A model generated the notes under the pieces. That model saw nothing but the letters and a program-made list of their open reading frames with translations. It had not been told where the DNA came from and did no database searches. Source: Hordeum vulgare subsp. vulgare (taxonomy: Eukaryota; Streptophyta; Magnoliopsida; Poales; Poaceae). Taken from it: a stretch of DNA of 64,000 nt. Positions 23,740 through 34,354 of this stretch are shown here, in pieces; the first letter of the stretch is position 1, and each line of letters starts with the position of its first letter. The stretch covers positions 28,055,001-28,119,000 of the forward strand of contig NC_058524.1 in assembly GCF_904849725.1 (NCBI RefSeq). The letters are read 5' to 3'. The position numbers and the translations under genes are program-made.

Positions 23740-25000
23740 GATGAAGAGGTTGAGGGAGTGGCGTTGGAGGACTAGGTGTCATTCAAAGAGAAGGAAGAAG
23801 ACGACGATGACTTTGGCACCGCTTTAGGCATGATTTTCGATGATGATGTTCGGCGGCCGAGGAGAGGATAACAATTTGGCCGCATACGCATCAACCCAGC
23901 TGATAGAGTGGAGGGCCATGCCAAGATAATGAAAGATTACTTTGATCCAAAACCAACCTATCTGGAGTAGTACTTTTGCCGACGCTTTCAGATGCACACA
24001 AGTCTTCTTCTCACCATTGCAAAAGTCGTTGAGAGATATGATGAGTGGTTCAAGCTCCGGAGAAATGCATGTGGATAGATCACTGCAAGCCCTCTGATGA
24101 AATGCATTGCGGTTGTTCGAGTCTTGGCATATGGGTGTTCTACCGATGCAAGTGATGACTGTGTAGGCATTAGCGAAGACACAAACCTGAAGGTTGTTCG
24201 AAGATTCACCAAAGCAGTGATCACTGTCTTTGATCCGGAGTACTTGAGAGCACCAACAAAGACATCCGATGGCTGATAACTGGGAGTGAAGCAAGAGGAT
24301 GGCCAGGGATGCTTGGATCACTTGACTGTATGCAATGGAGATAAAAGAATTGTCCTACAGGGTGGAAGGGTCAGTACAAAGTCCACATCAACAATCCAAC
24401 GATCATTGTAGAGGCAGTTGCATGGAAGGATCTTTGGATACGACATTCATTCTTTGATCTGTCTGGCTCTCACAATGACTTGAATGTGCTATTGAGATCA
24501 TGTATATTTTTCAAGATTATACAAGGTGAAGCTGCCGCTTGTGATTACTCGATCAAAGGGCACACCTACTCGATGGGTTACTACCTTGCATATGACATCT
24601 ATCCATCATGGACCATCTTGGCCAAAACAATTTCGCGTTCAAAAGGTAATAAAAACACTCACTTTGTCCAATGTCAAGAAGTTGCAAGGAAAGATGTGGA
24701 AAGATCCTTCGATGTTCTTCAGAAGCGCTTTGCAATTATTCTTGGCCCTCCCGAATACTGGAACTCCAAGGTTCTATGGTGAATCATGACTTGTTGCATC
24801 ATATTGCATAACATGATCATTAAAGACGAGAGAGATATGCCTCAGAACTTTCGGTACATCATTAATGGAACTCCAGTTAAGACAGAGTATGATACGAACA
24901 TGATCTTGACATTCCTTGAGGAACATCGCAAGATCGAGAATTGTCAAGTTCATACTCAGCTCCAACAACATCTTCTTGAGCATCATTGGCAACGTCTAAG
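23740..25000 (+). pseudogene. PIF/Harbinger-type transposase, degenerate
   Basis: Plus-strand text reads as a plant PIF/Harbinger transposase (Plant transposon protein family) over most of its length: YDEWFKLRRNACG, PLMKCIAVVRVLAYG, SLDCMQWR, FFDLSGSHNDLNVLL, YLAYDIYPSW, the KDVERSFDVLQKRFAI block and MTCCIILHNMII. It is broken by in-frame stops (for example after YLE near 23969, RRNACG near 24075, CMQWR near 24343 and SKVLW near 24782). The conserved DDE-type residues lie in the SLDCM and SGSHNDLNV neighbourhoods. No intact ORF1 (Myb-like) partner or terminal repeats were recognised nearby. The enzyme would cut and paste elements with 3-bp targets; this copy is dead. Confidence 0.83.
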
Positions 25001-25009
25001 CGAGTCCTG

Positions 25010-26080
25010 GTTGTTGTATGAAATGTTATTTGCTACATTTGAACCATTTGGCATGTTTAAATTTGAATAATTTGGTTTTAAACTATATTCATAATTTGGT
25101 CGAACATTCAAATTTATGTTTAGTTTTTATATATGTGCTAATATGTAGTTGCAGTTTATACAAGATTTGCAAAGTTTATAAAAACAAAAAATTATTCCGT
25201 TATATTTAGGGAATAGGCTAGGTCAGGCTAAAACTTAGAGTATATATACTCCACTAAGCCTTTTACTCTACTCCACTAAGTTTTAGGGGTTCGGTAAGAG
25301 TTGGCCTTTGCAAAAGAATAGTTAAATGTGTTCATTAGTGGGACATTGAGGTGTACACTTTGCATGTTGAGAGAATTGGGATCAACGTTTTAAGAACGTA
25401 AGATTTGGGAGGTTCAAAGCGGTTTTTCTGTTTGAGTAAGCATTTTTTAAATATCTTTTTGTTCCTTATTTATATTTGTCCTTTTTTCTTATGCTTTTTA
25501 AATCATGAACTTTGTAAATGTCTTTTCCTCTTACTATTCAATTTTAAAATTTGTGCACTTGATGTAACTTCCTGATTTTTTTTCTCAAATCCAGGAATGT
25601 CCTCTGATTTCAGAAAACATTTTTCAAAATTTTGAACCTTTCAAAAAATTAAGAAATTCATCATTTTTTGCCAATTTCACAGTTTTTAAAATTGGTGAAT
25701 ATTTATAAAATTCGTGAAAAAATTGAAATTCGTGAGTAAGTTTTTGAATTTAATAAAAAATTAAAAATTCTGTAAAAATCGTACTGTTTTGCATATTCAT
25801 GATTGTTTTTTAATGGAGAGACGTTCTTAGTTCGTCAAAAATTTTGAATTCGAAAATATTCCGAAACAAGCCATTATTTAATAAATTAAGAACATCTTGT
25901 GAACTCCACAAACATTTTTTGAACTTGTGAACGTTTTTTCAAATTCACGTAGATCTTTTAACTCCCCTGGCGGGAGGACGAGGAGCAACGGATTAGTGAA
26001 TGGGTTGGGAGAAAAGGCCCACCATACCAGAGGGCTCAACTTTTACTCGTGGGGACCTACGACATCCGGCCCAGGAAGCA
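25010..26080. other. AT-rich DNA upstream of the sucrose transporter
   Basis: From 25540 to 25950 it is very rich in A and T, with many short TTTTTGAAATT-like repeats. No gene seen. Its right end should hold the transporter promoter. Confidence 0.5.
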
Positions 26081-26082
26081 AA

Positions 26083-26090
26083 TATAAATA
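26083..26090 (+). promoter_or_regulatory. TATA box of the sucrose-transporter gene
   Basis: TATAAATA, 43 bp upstream of the ATG at 26133, in the expected orientation. The spacing is short but compatible with a 5' leader of about 10-20 nt. Inferred from sequence only. Confidence 0.5.
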
Positions 26091-26652
26091 GGCAACCCTA
26101 GTGTCAGAAGAAAAACACACCTGAAGCAGCAGATGGCGGCGCCAGGCGAGAGCGGCGGCCACGGCAACGGCGGCGCCCGCCGGAAGAACGTGACGGCCGC
26201 CGTCAGGCTGTTCCTCGTGTGCATGGTCTCCGGCGGCATCCAGTACATCTCCGCTCTAGAAATGTCCCTCCTCTCGCCCTACTCCCAGGTGCATCGCCGA
26301 CTGCTACCTCAGATACCATCACCTTTCCTAATCCAAACTGACAAAGTCGAATTTTATAGTAGTAATTCTATGATCTGATGATGATCTTATATTCACGATG
26401 TCTATTTTGTTCTGCTATATGTGCTGTTGATTTTCCTCGTGGGCTGTAGAATCTTGGGATTCCGCACAAGTATGCTTCCATGATTTGGATTGGCGGGCCG
26501 ATTGCTGGGTTTCTGATGAGTATTTTCATGTGCTCTCATCTTGTCTTCAACTTAATTCCATTGTCTTATCTTCTTATCGGACAAGCATGCACCATTGCAA
26601 TTGCAACCATTTCAACCAGGGACACTGAACTTGACATTGCTGTCAAGCTTAT

Positions 26653-27027
26653 TGTTAGCAAATAAGCTAGTATCTTAGTCGCAGGCTGGATGTGTTGTTG
26701 CTCTTTGTCAGGGTTTCAGTTTCGTCAGTTAAACAGCCCCGTAGTTTTCTTCAAGCTCGATCTTGTTTCCTTCGGCTGAGGACGCGGCATGTGCGCTCCC
26801 AGCCCGTAGCTTGCGGCGAACGTTGCCCATGATCGTGGGATCGCACGATCCAGTAGACGGGACACGTCTCGATCCGTTTTTCCCGTTTCCAAGGTGAATA
26901 ACAGAGGAACCAGAAAAGCAGCAGAAGTTTGCGCTGCACAAACAGACTGTCGTCTCCCTCTCACTCTCATCACCATTGACAGAAGCTCTTCCTCTCTCTC
27001 TCGATCAGGGTTAGGGTAGAGATTACA
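26653..27027 (+). repeat. 5' LTR of the Copia element
   Basis: 375 bp, TGTTAGCAAATAAGCTAG...GAGATTACA. Followed after AT by the Met-tRNA primer-binding site. Confidence 0.95.
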
Positions 27028-27059
27028 ATTGGTATCAGAGCCTTCGTTGGACCCGAGAC

Positions 27060-30000
27060 ATGGCCGGGAACGACAGCGGGAGCAAGACGCCGCGCGCGAG
27101 AATCTCCGACGGTTCAGACACGACCGTGGCAGAGAGATCATCGACGCGGGTGATGCGTGACACCGGCGGCGCGTCATGGCCACTACTGACGAGGACCAAC
27201 TACACAGACTGGGCGGTCCTCATGCAGGTCATGATGGAGGGGTGGCCCCTATGGGACGCCGTGAAAACAGGAACGACAGAGCGGAGCGACGACCGGCTCG
27301 CACTCGAGGCGATTCTGCGCGGGGTGCCGCCTGAGATGGCACCCTCTCTCGCTGGCAAGGCCACGGCGAAGGAGGCGTGGGATGCTGTGAAGACGATGCG
27401 CCTTGGAGTGGCGCGTGTCCGCGAGGCAAAACTCGCAACGATCACCAAGCAGTACAGCGACATTCGGTTCACCGACGGCGAGACGGTGGACGACTTCGCC
27501 ATGAGGATCACCAACATGGTGGCCCAGATGGCGCAGCTCGGCAAGGAGGTGCCGAAGAAACGCGTGGTGAGGAAGTTCCTCTCCGTCGTTCCAAGAAGGT
27601 ATTCACAAATCGCCCTCTCCATGGAGACTCTGGTAGATCTCGACACGCTCATGGTGGAGGAGCTCACCGGGCGCCTCAAGGCCGTCGAGGAGCGGTATGA
27701 TCTCGAGCAGGCGGAGACGGGGATTGATCGTCTCCTCATGACGATGGAGGAGTGGAACAAGTGCATGAAGCGCACTGAAGCCGATGTATCCAGCGGCTCC
27801 GGATCTGGTGGTGGCCGCGGAGGCGGCCGTCGCGGTCGCGGGCGCGGACGTAGCGGTGGGCACGGCAGCAACAGCCGTGCTAAACCCACTGACATATGTC
27901 GGCACTTCAAGAAAGCAGGGCACTGGGCGCGGGAGTGCCGCACGCGCCTCCGCGAGGAGGCTAACCTCGTTGAGCAGGGCGGCCACGCCACCGACGGACA
28001 AGATGACGACCCGACGCTCCTGATGGCGGTGATCACCGCCGACTCGTCACAGAGCGCGGGGGAGCACATCATGCTCAACGAAGAGCGCACGGAGGTGAAC
28101 TTGGGCGCAGAGGAGACACCGTGCGATGGCCGGTGGTTCCTGGACACAGGCGCGTCGAACCATATGACGGGCGATCGCGCGCCGTTCGCCGAATTGGACG
28201 TGGGCGTCACTGGCAGCGTCAGGTTCGGCGACGGCTCCACCGTGGCGATCTGCGGCCGCGGCGCGATCACCTTCACCATGCGAAGCGGGGACCAACTCGT
28301 GCTCACAGATGTCTACTTCATCCCGCGCCTCAAGACCAGCATCATCAGTCTCGGACAGCTGGACGAGCAGGGATGCACCACCAAGATCCATGGCGGCGTC
28401 CTGACCCTGTACGATCGCCGCAACCTTGAGCTGGCCCAAGTGAGGAGAAACGGCAAGCGTCTCTATGTGGTGCGCTTAGACATCACGCACCCCGTCTGCC
28501 TCTCGGCTCGGAGCGGCGATGAGGCGTGGACCTGGCACGCAAGGCTGGGACACCAGCACTTCGACGCGCTCCATCGCATGGGGCGTGCCGGGCTGGTGCG
28601 CGGGATGCCAGTGCTGGATCACGTGGAGGAGCTCTGCGATGCCTGCCTGGCAGGGAAGCAGCGATGCTCTCCGTTCCCAAACCAGGCACGCTACCGTGCA
28701 GAGAGACCACTGGAATTGGTGCACGCCGATCTCTGCAGACCCATCACTCCGGCCACACCCGGTGGTAAGAAGTATTTTATGCTCATTGTTGATGATCATA
28801 GTCGCTACATGTGGGTTGTGATGCTGCCAGCCAAGGATGCCTCTGCGGACGGCATCAAACACTTCGTCACCATGGCCGAAGCAGAGCAGGGGGTGCGTCT
28901 CCGGACGTTCTGCACTGATCGCGGCGGAGAGTTCACCTCTGGGGCGCTCGGTGATTACTTCGCTGAGCAGGGCGTGCAGAGGCACCTAACAGCACCATAC
29001 TCACCTCAGCAAAACGGCGTCGTGGAGCGACGAAACCAGATGGCCGTTGGCATGGCACGGAGCATGCTCAAGGCCAAGAAGCTGCCCAACTGGCTCTGGG
29101 GTGAGGCTGTGGCTATTGCTGTGTTCATTCTGAACCGGTCGTACACACGCAGCATCGACGGCATGACGCCATATGAGGCCTGGCATGGCAAGAAACCGAC
29201 GGTGCACTACTTGCGAGTGTTCGACAGCATCGCCTATGTCAAGAGAACACGCCCGGGGCTCAAGAAGCTGGATGATCGCAGCACCAAGATGATCTTCATC
29301 GGCTATGAGGAGGGGTCGAAGGCCTACAGGGTTTATGATCTACTGACACGGCGAGTGTATGCCACTCGAGATGTGGTGTTCGACGAAGACGCGAGCTGGG
29401 ACTGGGGCTCAACGAGCGAGGGCCAGGATGTGCAACCTGCGTTCTGCGTCCAGCTCCCGCTCGCCGCTGGCGCAAGCCAGCCACCCCCACCTGCGCCAGC
29501 ATTGTCGGAAGCAGGGCGGACGCCAGGAACGCCGCGGGCACCTTCGTCACCAGCCACCCCTGTCAGGTCTGGAGCTCTGGAAACGCCAGCCTCTCCGTCA
29601 GATATGACAGCTACACCTAGCAGCAGCAAGACCAAGGGAGCAGAACCGAGGGGAGTGGAGTTTGCGTCGCCACCAGCAACCATTCCAGACACCTTTGATG
29701 CGGACGATGATCTGTCAGTAAAAGGCCATCGATTCAGAAGGATGTCTGATATTCTTCGAGGTCCAGCAAAGCAGCCGTCAGAACACTTGATGCTGACAGA
29801 AGAGGAGCCGGCTAGCTTTCTCGAAACTGAACCCCATGAGAGCTGGCGTAGAGCAATGCTGGAAGAATTGGCAAGCATCGAGGAGAACGGAACCTGGACA
29901 CTAAGTGATCTTCCTCCGGGTCATCAGGCAATCGGGCTTAAGTGGGTGTTTAAGATTAAAAAGGATGCAGAAGGAGTCGTTATCAAGCACAAAGCAAGGC

Positions 30001-31331
30001 TGGTAGCGAGGGGTTTTGTGCAGAAGGAGGGGGTAGACTTTGATGATGCATTCGCACCCGTGGTGCGTTTGGATTCTGTTCGTGTCATGATCGGCACGAC
30101 GGCACAGCACGGATGGAGCTTGCATCACCTCGACGTTAAGTCAGCCTTTTTGAACGGTGATCTCAAGGAGGAGGTTTACGTTGCTCAACCACCTGGCTTT
30201 GCTCGGAGGGGAGAAGAACAGAAGGTCTACCGCCTGCACAAGGCGCTCTATGGCCTGCGGCAAGCACCGCAGGCATGGAACGCGAAGCTCGATGCCACTC
30301 TGAAGGACTTAGGGTTTTCCTGCTGCCCAGCGGATCATGCTCTGTATGCTTGTGGTAGAGATAAGACGCGGCTCCTGGTCGGCGTTTACGTTGATGATCT
30401 GGTCATCACCGGAGCTGACAACGACTGCGTCAGCAGGTTCAAGGTGGAGATGATGGCAAAATTCCGCATGAGCGATCTTGGACTGCTTAGTTTTTACCTC
30501 GGCATCGATGTGAAGCAAGGAGCAGGAGCTATCACTCTCTCCCAGGCGGCGTATGCAGGAAAGCTGCTGGAGTGCGCAGGCATGGCAGACTGCAACCCGG
30601 CGCATGTCCCCATGGAACCACGGCTCCGTCTGAGCAAGACGGGGCAAGAGCCACTGGTTGACGCCACGGACTATTGGAGTGTCATCGGAGGACTGCGGTA
30701 CCTCATCCATACTCGACCAGACATTGTGTTTGCGGTGGGATACGTCAGTCGATTCATGGAGGCGCCAAACACTGCGCACCTCGCTGCTGTCAAACACCTG
30801 CTCCGCTACATTGCAGGAACACGGCGATTCGGCTGCAGATACACCAAGGGCGGAGACAGTCAGCTTGTCGGATATAGCGACTCCGACATGGCCGGGGATG
30901 TGGACGATCGAAAGAGCACCTCTGGGAACCTCTTCTTCCTCGGGGGTGCACCAATCTCCTGGCAATCTCAGAAGCAGAAGATCGTCGCCTTATCCTCGTG
31001 CGAGGCCGAATACGTAGCAGCAACAACAGCAGCTTGTCAGGCAGTCTGGTTGAGCAGACTCATGGGCGACCTGCTGATGAAGGAGCACGAAGCTGTCACC
31101 ATCTACGTCGACAACAAATCGGCTATACAGCTGTGCAAAAACCCAGTCTTTCATGATCGGAGCAAGCACATAGATGTGCGGTTTCATTTCATCAGAAGAT
31201 GCATTGAGGAAGGGGAAATCAGGGTTGAGCACATTCCCACTGGTGATCAGCTCGCAGACATGTTCACGAAGTCACTTGGACGCACTCGTTTCCAGGAGCT
31301 GCGCGCACGCATAGGTATGATGGAAGTTTAA
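27060..31331 (+). CDS. Copia gag-pol polyprotein, uninterrupted (1423 aa)
   Basis: Starts at ATG 27060, 33 nt inside the LTR. Order: gag of the UBN2/gag_2 type (residues about 40-230), a Gly/Arg-rich stretch, a knuckle at about 280-293, protease WFLDTGASNHMTG (about 361), integrase HHCC (HARLGHQHF...CDACLAGKQ) and core (VDDHSRYMWV, CTDRGGEF, QQNGVVERRN), then reverse transcriptase (LKWVFKIKKD, VKSAFLNGDL, YGLRQAPQAW, catalytic YVDD at about 1110) and RNase H (SDSDMAGDVDDRKST, SCEAEYVAA, YVDNKSAI). Integrase before RT makes it Copia. Odd point: the knuckle reads C-x2-F-x4-H-x4-C, so the second cysteine is phenylalanine (TTC). All other catalytic motifs look intact. Confidence 0.96.
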   Translation: MAGNDSGSKTPRARISDGSDTTVAERSSTRVMRDTGGASWPLLTRTNYTDWAVLMQVMMEGWPLWDAVKTGTTERSDDRLALEAILRGVPPEMAPSLAGKATAKEAWDAVKTMRLGVARVREAKLATITKQYSDIRFTDGETVDDFAMRITNMVAQMAQLGKEVPKKRVVRKFLSVVPRRYSQIALSMETLVDLDTLMVEELTGRLKAVEERYDLEQAETGIDRLLMTMEEWNKCMKRTEADVSSGSGSGGGRGGGRRGRGRGRSGGHGSNSRAKPTDICRHFKKAGHWARECRTRLREEANLVEQGGHATDGQDDDPTLLMAVITADSSQSAGEHIMLNEERTEVNLGAEETPCDGRWFLDTGASNHMTGDRAPFAELDVGVTGSVRFGDGSTVAICGRGAITFTMRSGDQLVLTDVYFIPRLKTSIISLGQLDEQGCTTKIHGGVLTLYDRRNLELAQVRRNGKRLYVVRLDITHPVCLSARSGDEAWTWHARLGHQHFDALHRMGRAGLVRGMPVLDHVEELCDACLAGKQRCSPFPNQARYRAERPLELVHADLCRPITPATPGGKKYFMLIVDDHSRYMWVVMLPAKDASADGIKHFVTMAEAEQGVRLRTFCTDRGGEFTSGALGDYFAEQGVQRHLTAPYSPQQNGVVERRNQMAVGMARSMLKAKKLPNWLWGEAVAIAVFILNRSYTRSIDGMTPYEAWHGKKPTVHYLRVFDSIAYVKRTRPGLKKLDDRSTKMIFIGYEEGSKAYRVYDLLTRRVYATRDVVFDEDASWDWGSTSEGQDVQPAFCVQLPLAAGASQPPPPAPALSEAGRTPGTPRAPSSPATPVRSGALETPASPSDMTATPSSSKTKGAEPRGVEFASPPATIPDTFDADDDLSVKGHRFRRMSDILRGPAKQPSEHLMLTEEEPASFLETEPHESWRRAMLEELASIEENGTWTLSDLPPGHQAIGLKWVFKIKKDAEGVVIKHKARLVARGFVQKEGVDFDDAFAPVVRLDSVRVMIGTTAQHGWSLHHLDVKSAFLNGDLKEEVYVAQPPGFARRGEEQKVYRLHKALYGLRQAPQAWNAKLDATLKDLGFSCCPADHALYACGRDKTRLLVGVYVDDLVITGADNDCVSRFKVEMMAKFRMSDLGLLSFYLGIDVKQGAGAITLSQAAYAGKLLECAGMADCNPAHVPMEPRLRLSKTGQEPLVDATDYWSVIGGLRYLIHTRPDIVFAVGYVSRFMEAPNTAHLAAVKHLLRYIAGTRRFGCRYTKGGDSQLVGYSDSDMAGDVDDRKSTSGNLFFLGGAPISWQSQKQKIVALSSCEAEYVAATTAACQAVWLSRLMGDLLMKEHEAVTIYVDNKSAIQLCKNPVFHDRSKHIDVRFHFIRRCIEEGEIRVEHIPTGDQLADMFTKSLGRTRFQELRARIGMMEV

Positions 31332-31362
31332 TCATTCTGTTCCTACTAGCTTAGGGGGAGAT

Positions 31363-31737
31363 TGTTAGCAAATAAGCTAGTATCTTAGTCGCAGGCTGGA
31401 TGTGCTGTTGCTCTTTCTCAGGGTTTCAGTTTCGTCAGTTAAACAGCCCCGTAGTTTTCTTTAGGCTCGATCTTGTTTCCTTCGGCTGAGGACGCGGCAT
31501 GTGCGCTCCCAGCCCGTAGCTTGCGGCGAACGTTGCCCATGATCGTGGAATGGCACGATCCACTAGACGGGGCACGTCTCGATCCGTTTTTCCCGTTTCC
31601 AAGATGAATAACAGAGGAACCAGAAAAGCAGCAGAAGTTTGTGCTGTACAAACAGACTGTCGTCTCCCTCTCACTCTCATCGCCATTGACAGAAGCTCTT
31701 CCTCTCTCTCTCGATCAGGGTTAGGGTAGAGATCACA
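31363..31737 (+). repeat. 3' LTR of the Copia element
   Basis: 375 bp, same ends as the 5' LTR, preceded by the polypurine tract. It ends with CA at 31737, before the CTTAT duplication. Confidence 0.95.
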
Positions 31738-32648
31738 CTTATCTAGCACGGGTGCCTGAGCAAAACCATCTCTTTAAGACTTCTACCGTACCATAGTCTC
31801 AACTCTGAAGTCTTAACTAATCTCAACTAGCACACAGACTCCTAGAAAAACGGCGCGACTTCTCTCATATCAATAATTACTTCCAGTTTTCCTTTCCCGG
31901 GATGAGAACCCAATCTGATTCGTGCATTCGGATTTTGTGGATATATACAATGAGATGAAACATTAAGATATGCACTCGGAAAGAAGAAGAAACCTAATGA
32001 AACATGCTGAATACACTTTTGAAACAGGGAATTTTTTCCCCAAGAATCATTATGTACTAGTATGAGTTCTTATGTACTATAACATTGAAAGAAGACAAAT
32101 TTTGCCAAAGTAAAAAATCATGACACGATTCTCCAAGTAATGACGGACCGTGGCTGCATTCATGCACACTATATAACATGAATAGTAAGAACTCATTTCT
32201 AGCTTGCATGTAGTCGACTTGTGTGTTGTGTCCCCTTTATCTGATGAGAAAAATGTGTGTATTGTTTTTATTCTTTAGCACCTACGCGGGCCCTCGTTGG
32301 GCTGCCACGGCGGTGTACGTCGTTGGTTTCTTGTTGCTGGACTGCGTCATCCACACCGCACAGGCATCGGTTCGGGCAATGATGTCTGACCTATCCGGTG
32401 AGCTCCATCCATCCTTCATTTCATCCCTCGATCAATTGTGTTGCAGGCTTGCAGGACGTGTTTCCCACTGAAATAAGTAATCAACATAGTACCCATTGTG
32501 TTGCTGCCCAGTGCAGCTGCGAATTATGGCCCCAATGTCGGTCAGGCGATCTTCACCGTGTGGATGGCTATCGGCAGCATCCTCGGCTACACGGCAGTCG
32601 CCTACGGAACATGGCACCGGTAGGTTCTAGTCTTATTCCATATACGAG

Positions 32649-32714
32649 TAGATCAGAAGATCATATCCTTCTTTGGGTCCTTAGATCAGAAGATCATGTC
32701 CTTCTTTGGGTCCT
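32649..32714. repeat. 33-bp tandem duplication in a SUT intron
   Basis: Two copies (32649-32681, 32682-32714) beginning TAGATCAGAAGATCAT and ending TTTGGGTCCT, differing at one base. It lies inside the intron between exons 32517-32619 and 32747-32822, so the reading frame is untouched. Confidence 0.9.
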
Positions 32715-33416
32715 TACTGATGTGAATCCGTCATATGTATGTATAGGTGGTTCCCCTCTCTGAAAACTAGCGCATGCTGTGAGGCTTGCGCAGATCTTAA
32801 GGGAGCTTTCTTGACTGCTGTGGTGAGTCTTTCATTATTGTCACCATCAGCCCAATAATTTTGCTTAGATGATATAGTGACAAGCATTTGATCATATGCA
32901 TTTGTACATGGTCGATCAGGTGCTCATCATCATCTGCACAGTAGTGACCATGCTCCTCGCTGATGAGCAGTCCCTCGATGGCGAGGATGTCGGCACCTCC
33001 TCCTCCTCCGCTCAAACTTGTGGGGGCCTCAAGGCGTTCACCGACCTCTTCACTAGCTTGAAGAACATGAGTCCCGCCATGTTCAGAGTGCTCGCCCTAA
33101 CAGCCGTCACCTGGGTACGTCCAGAGTCTCCAGACACCAGAGACCAGAGCTATTAGCCGAGTGTAATGCGTGCATGCATGTCCACACTGCACCGAAGTGA
33201 CTACGTGCTCTAATTAACATGGATCCTTCTTGTGAACTGGTATTTTTGGTTGCAGCTCTCCTGGTTCCCCTTCCTGCAGTACAACACCGACTGGATGGGC
33301 CGCGAGATCTACCGCGGCAACCCGAGCGGGACGGCTGACATGGCCGATGACAAATATAATGCCGGTGTCCGTGAAGGAGCCATCGGCCTCCTCCTTTGCT
33401 CGGCCTCACTCGGGGC

Positions 33417-33692
33417 CATGGTTTTCATTTTCAGTGAGATTTCAATGAAATTCATTGAATTTCATTAATTTCAGTAGACACTGAAATATTACGTTTCGAC
33501 CAAAATATTTCAGCAATTTCAGTAGTACACTAGAAATCAAATATTTTTCAAAATACTTTTTAAAATTTTCAAATATTTATTTAAAGTCAAGTGAATATTT
33601 CGGTCCTTTAGCCGAAATGCAAGATGGAATTACTGAATTTCAGTGATTTCGGTTGGTGCTGAATTTTTTCTGAACTGAAATTCAAAACCATG
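33417..33692. mobile_element. hAT-like MITE inserted in a SUT exon
   Basis: 276 bp with terminal inverted repeats CATGGTTTTCATTTTCAGT and complement of AACTGAAATTCAAAACCATG, flanked by a perfect 8-bp target duplication CTCGGGGC (33409-33416, 33693-33700). The 8-bp target suggests the hAT superfamily (Mutator is possible). It splits a glycine-alanine codon pair of the exon. Its length is a multiple of three, but reading through it meets TAA at 33466-33468. No coding capacity. Confidence 0.9.
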
Positions 33693-34354
33693 CTCGGGGC
33701 TACCTCTTTCCTCATCCCCAAGCTATGCCGCAAGCTAACGTCCAAGGTCATCTGGTCCATCAGTCTCTTCTCGGTGTTCCTCATCATGGCAGGGATGGTT
33801 GCCGTCGGCGTCATCTGGACCAAAGGGTACAATCCGTCGATGAGTGCCAGCCTCACCGTTGTGGGCCCCGACAACAGTCTCAACGCCCTCGCGCTCACCA
33901 TGTTTGAGCTCATCGGGATCCCTCAGGCTGTGTTGTACAGCGTTCCATGGGCCGTCGCCGCTGAGCTCGGTGGCCAAGGTTTGGGCTTTGTTTCTGATTT
34001 GTACACATCTTTGCGTTCTCACTGCCCCTCTGAATCGCTGCAAGAAACAATTAACCTGATTTTTTATTGTTTAATTTTGACCAGGAGTCACCGTTGGTGC
34101 GCTCACCATTGTCATATCCCTGTCGCAAGTGAGTATTCCCGCTAATTACCTGGAACAGTAATAACTTTCTTGTCATTGCTGCTCTTTACCAGCTGCTAGT
34201 TGGGCTCACCGCCGGTCCGATAGACGGGGCCTTCAACAAGGGCAACGCGCCGGCGTTTGGGATCGGTGGTGTCGTCGCCTTCATATGCGCTGTCCTGGTG
34301 GTGCTTGCGCTTCCGGATACCAAGGACGGCAGGGGGCTCAAAAGACTTTTATAG

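Larger units (their letters stand above)
26653..31737 (+). mobile_element. Intact Ty1/Copia LTR retrotransposon inserted in the SUT gene
   Basis: 5,085 bp with equal 375-bp LTRs (26653-27027, 31363-31737) and an exact target duplication CTTAT (26648-26652, 31738-31742). A primer-binding site TGGTATCAGAGC complementary to initiator Met-tRNA lies at 27030-27041, and a purine tract TTAGGGGGAGAT at 31351-31362. One uninterrupted polyprotein fills the interior. I count 13 differences between LTRs (about 3.5 percent). It lies in the same orientation as the transporter. Autonomous in principle. Confidence 0.96.
26133..34354 (+). pseudogene. Sucrose/H+ symporter (SUT family, SUT5-like), disrupted
   Basis: A plasma-membrane sucrose carrier gene of the GPH/MFS type. 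Exons read by eye: 26133-26288 (MVSGGIQYISALEMSLLSPY), 26450 to about 26515 (NLGIPHKYAS, GGPIAGF), 32279-32397 (TYAGPRWAA), 32517-32619 (YGPNVGQAIFTVWMAIGS), 32747-32822 (ACCEACADLKGAF), 32920-33114, 33256-33978 (LSWFPFLQYNTDWMGREIY, IPQAVLYSVPWAVAAELGG), 34085-34128 and 34193-34354 (TAGPIDGAFNKGNAPAFGIGG). Splice sites and phases agree from the third exon on. Lesions: the segment after GGPIAGF lacks the family's SDRC...GRRRP loop and third helix; a 5.1 kb Copia element sits at 26653-31737; a 276-bp MITE interrupts the 33256-33978 exon and brings a TAA. The conserved VQGPARA is altered to AQASVRA. The exon text most resembles grass SUT5 among SUTs I know. Probably non-functional. Confidence 0.85.
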
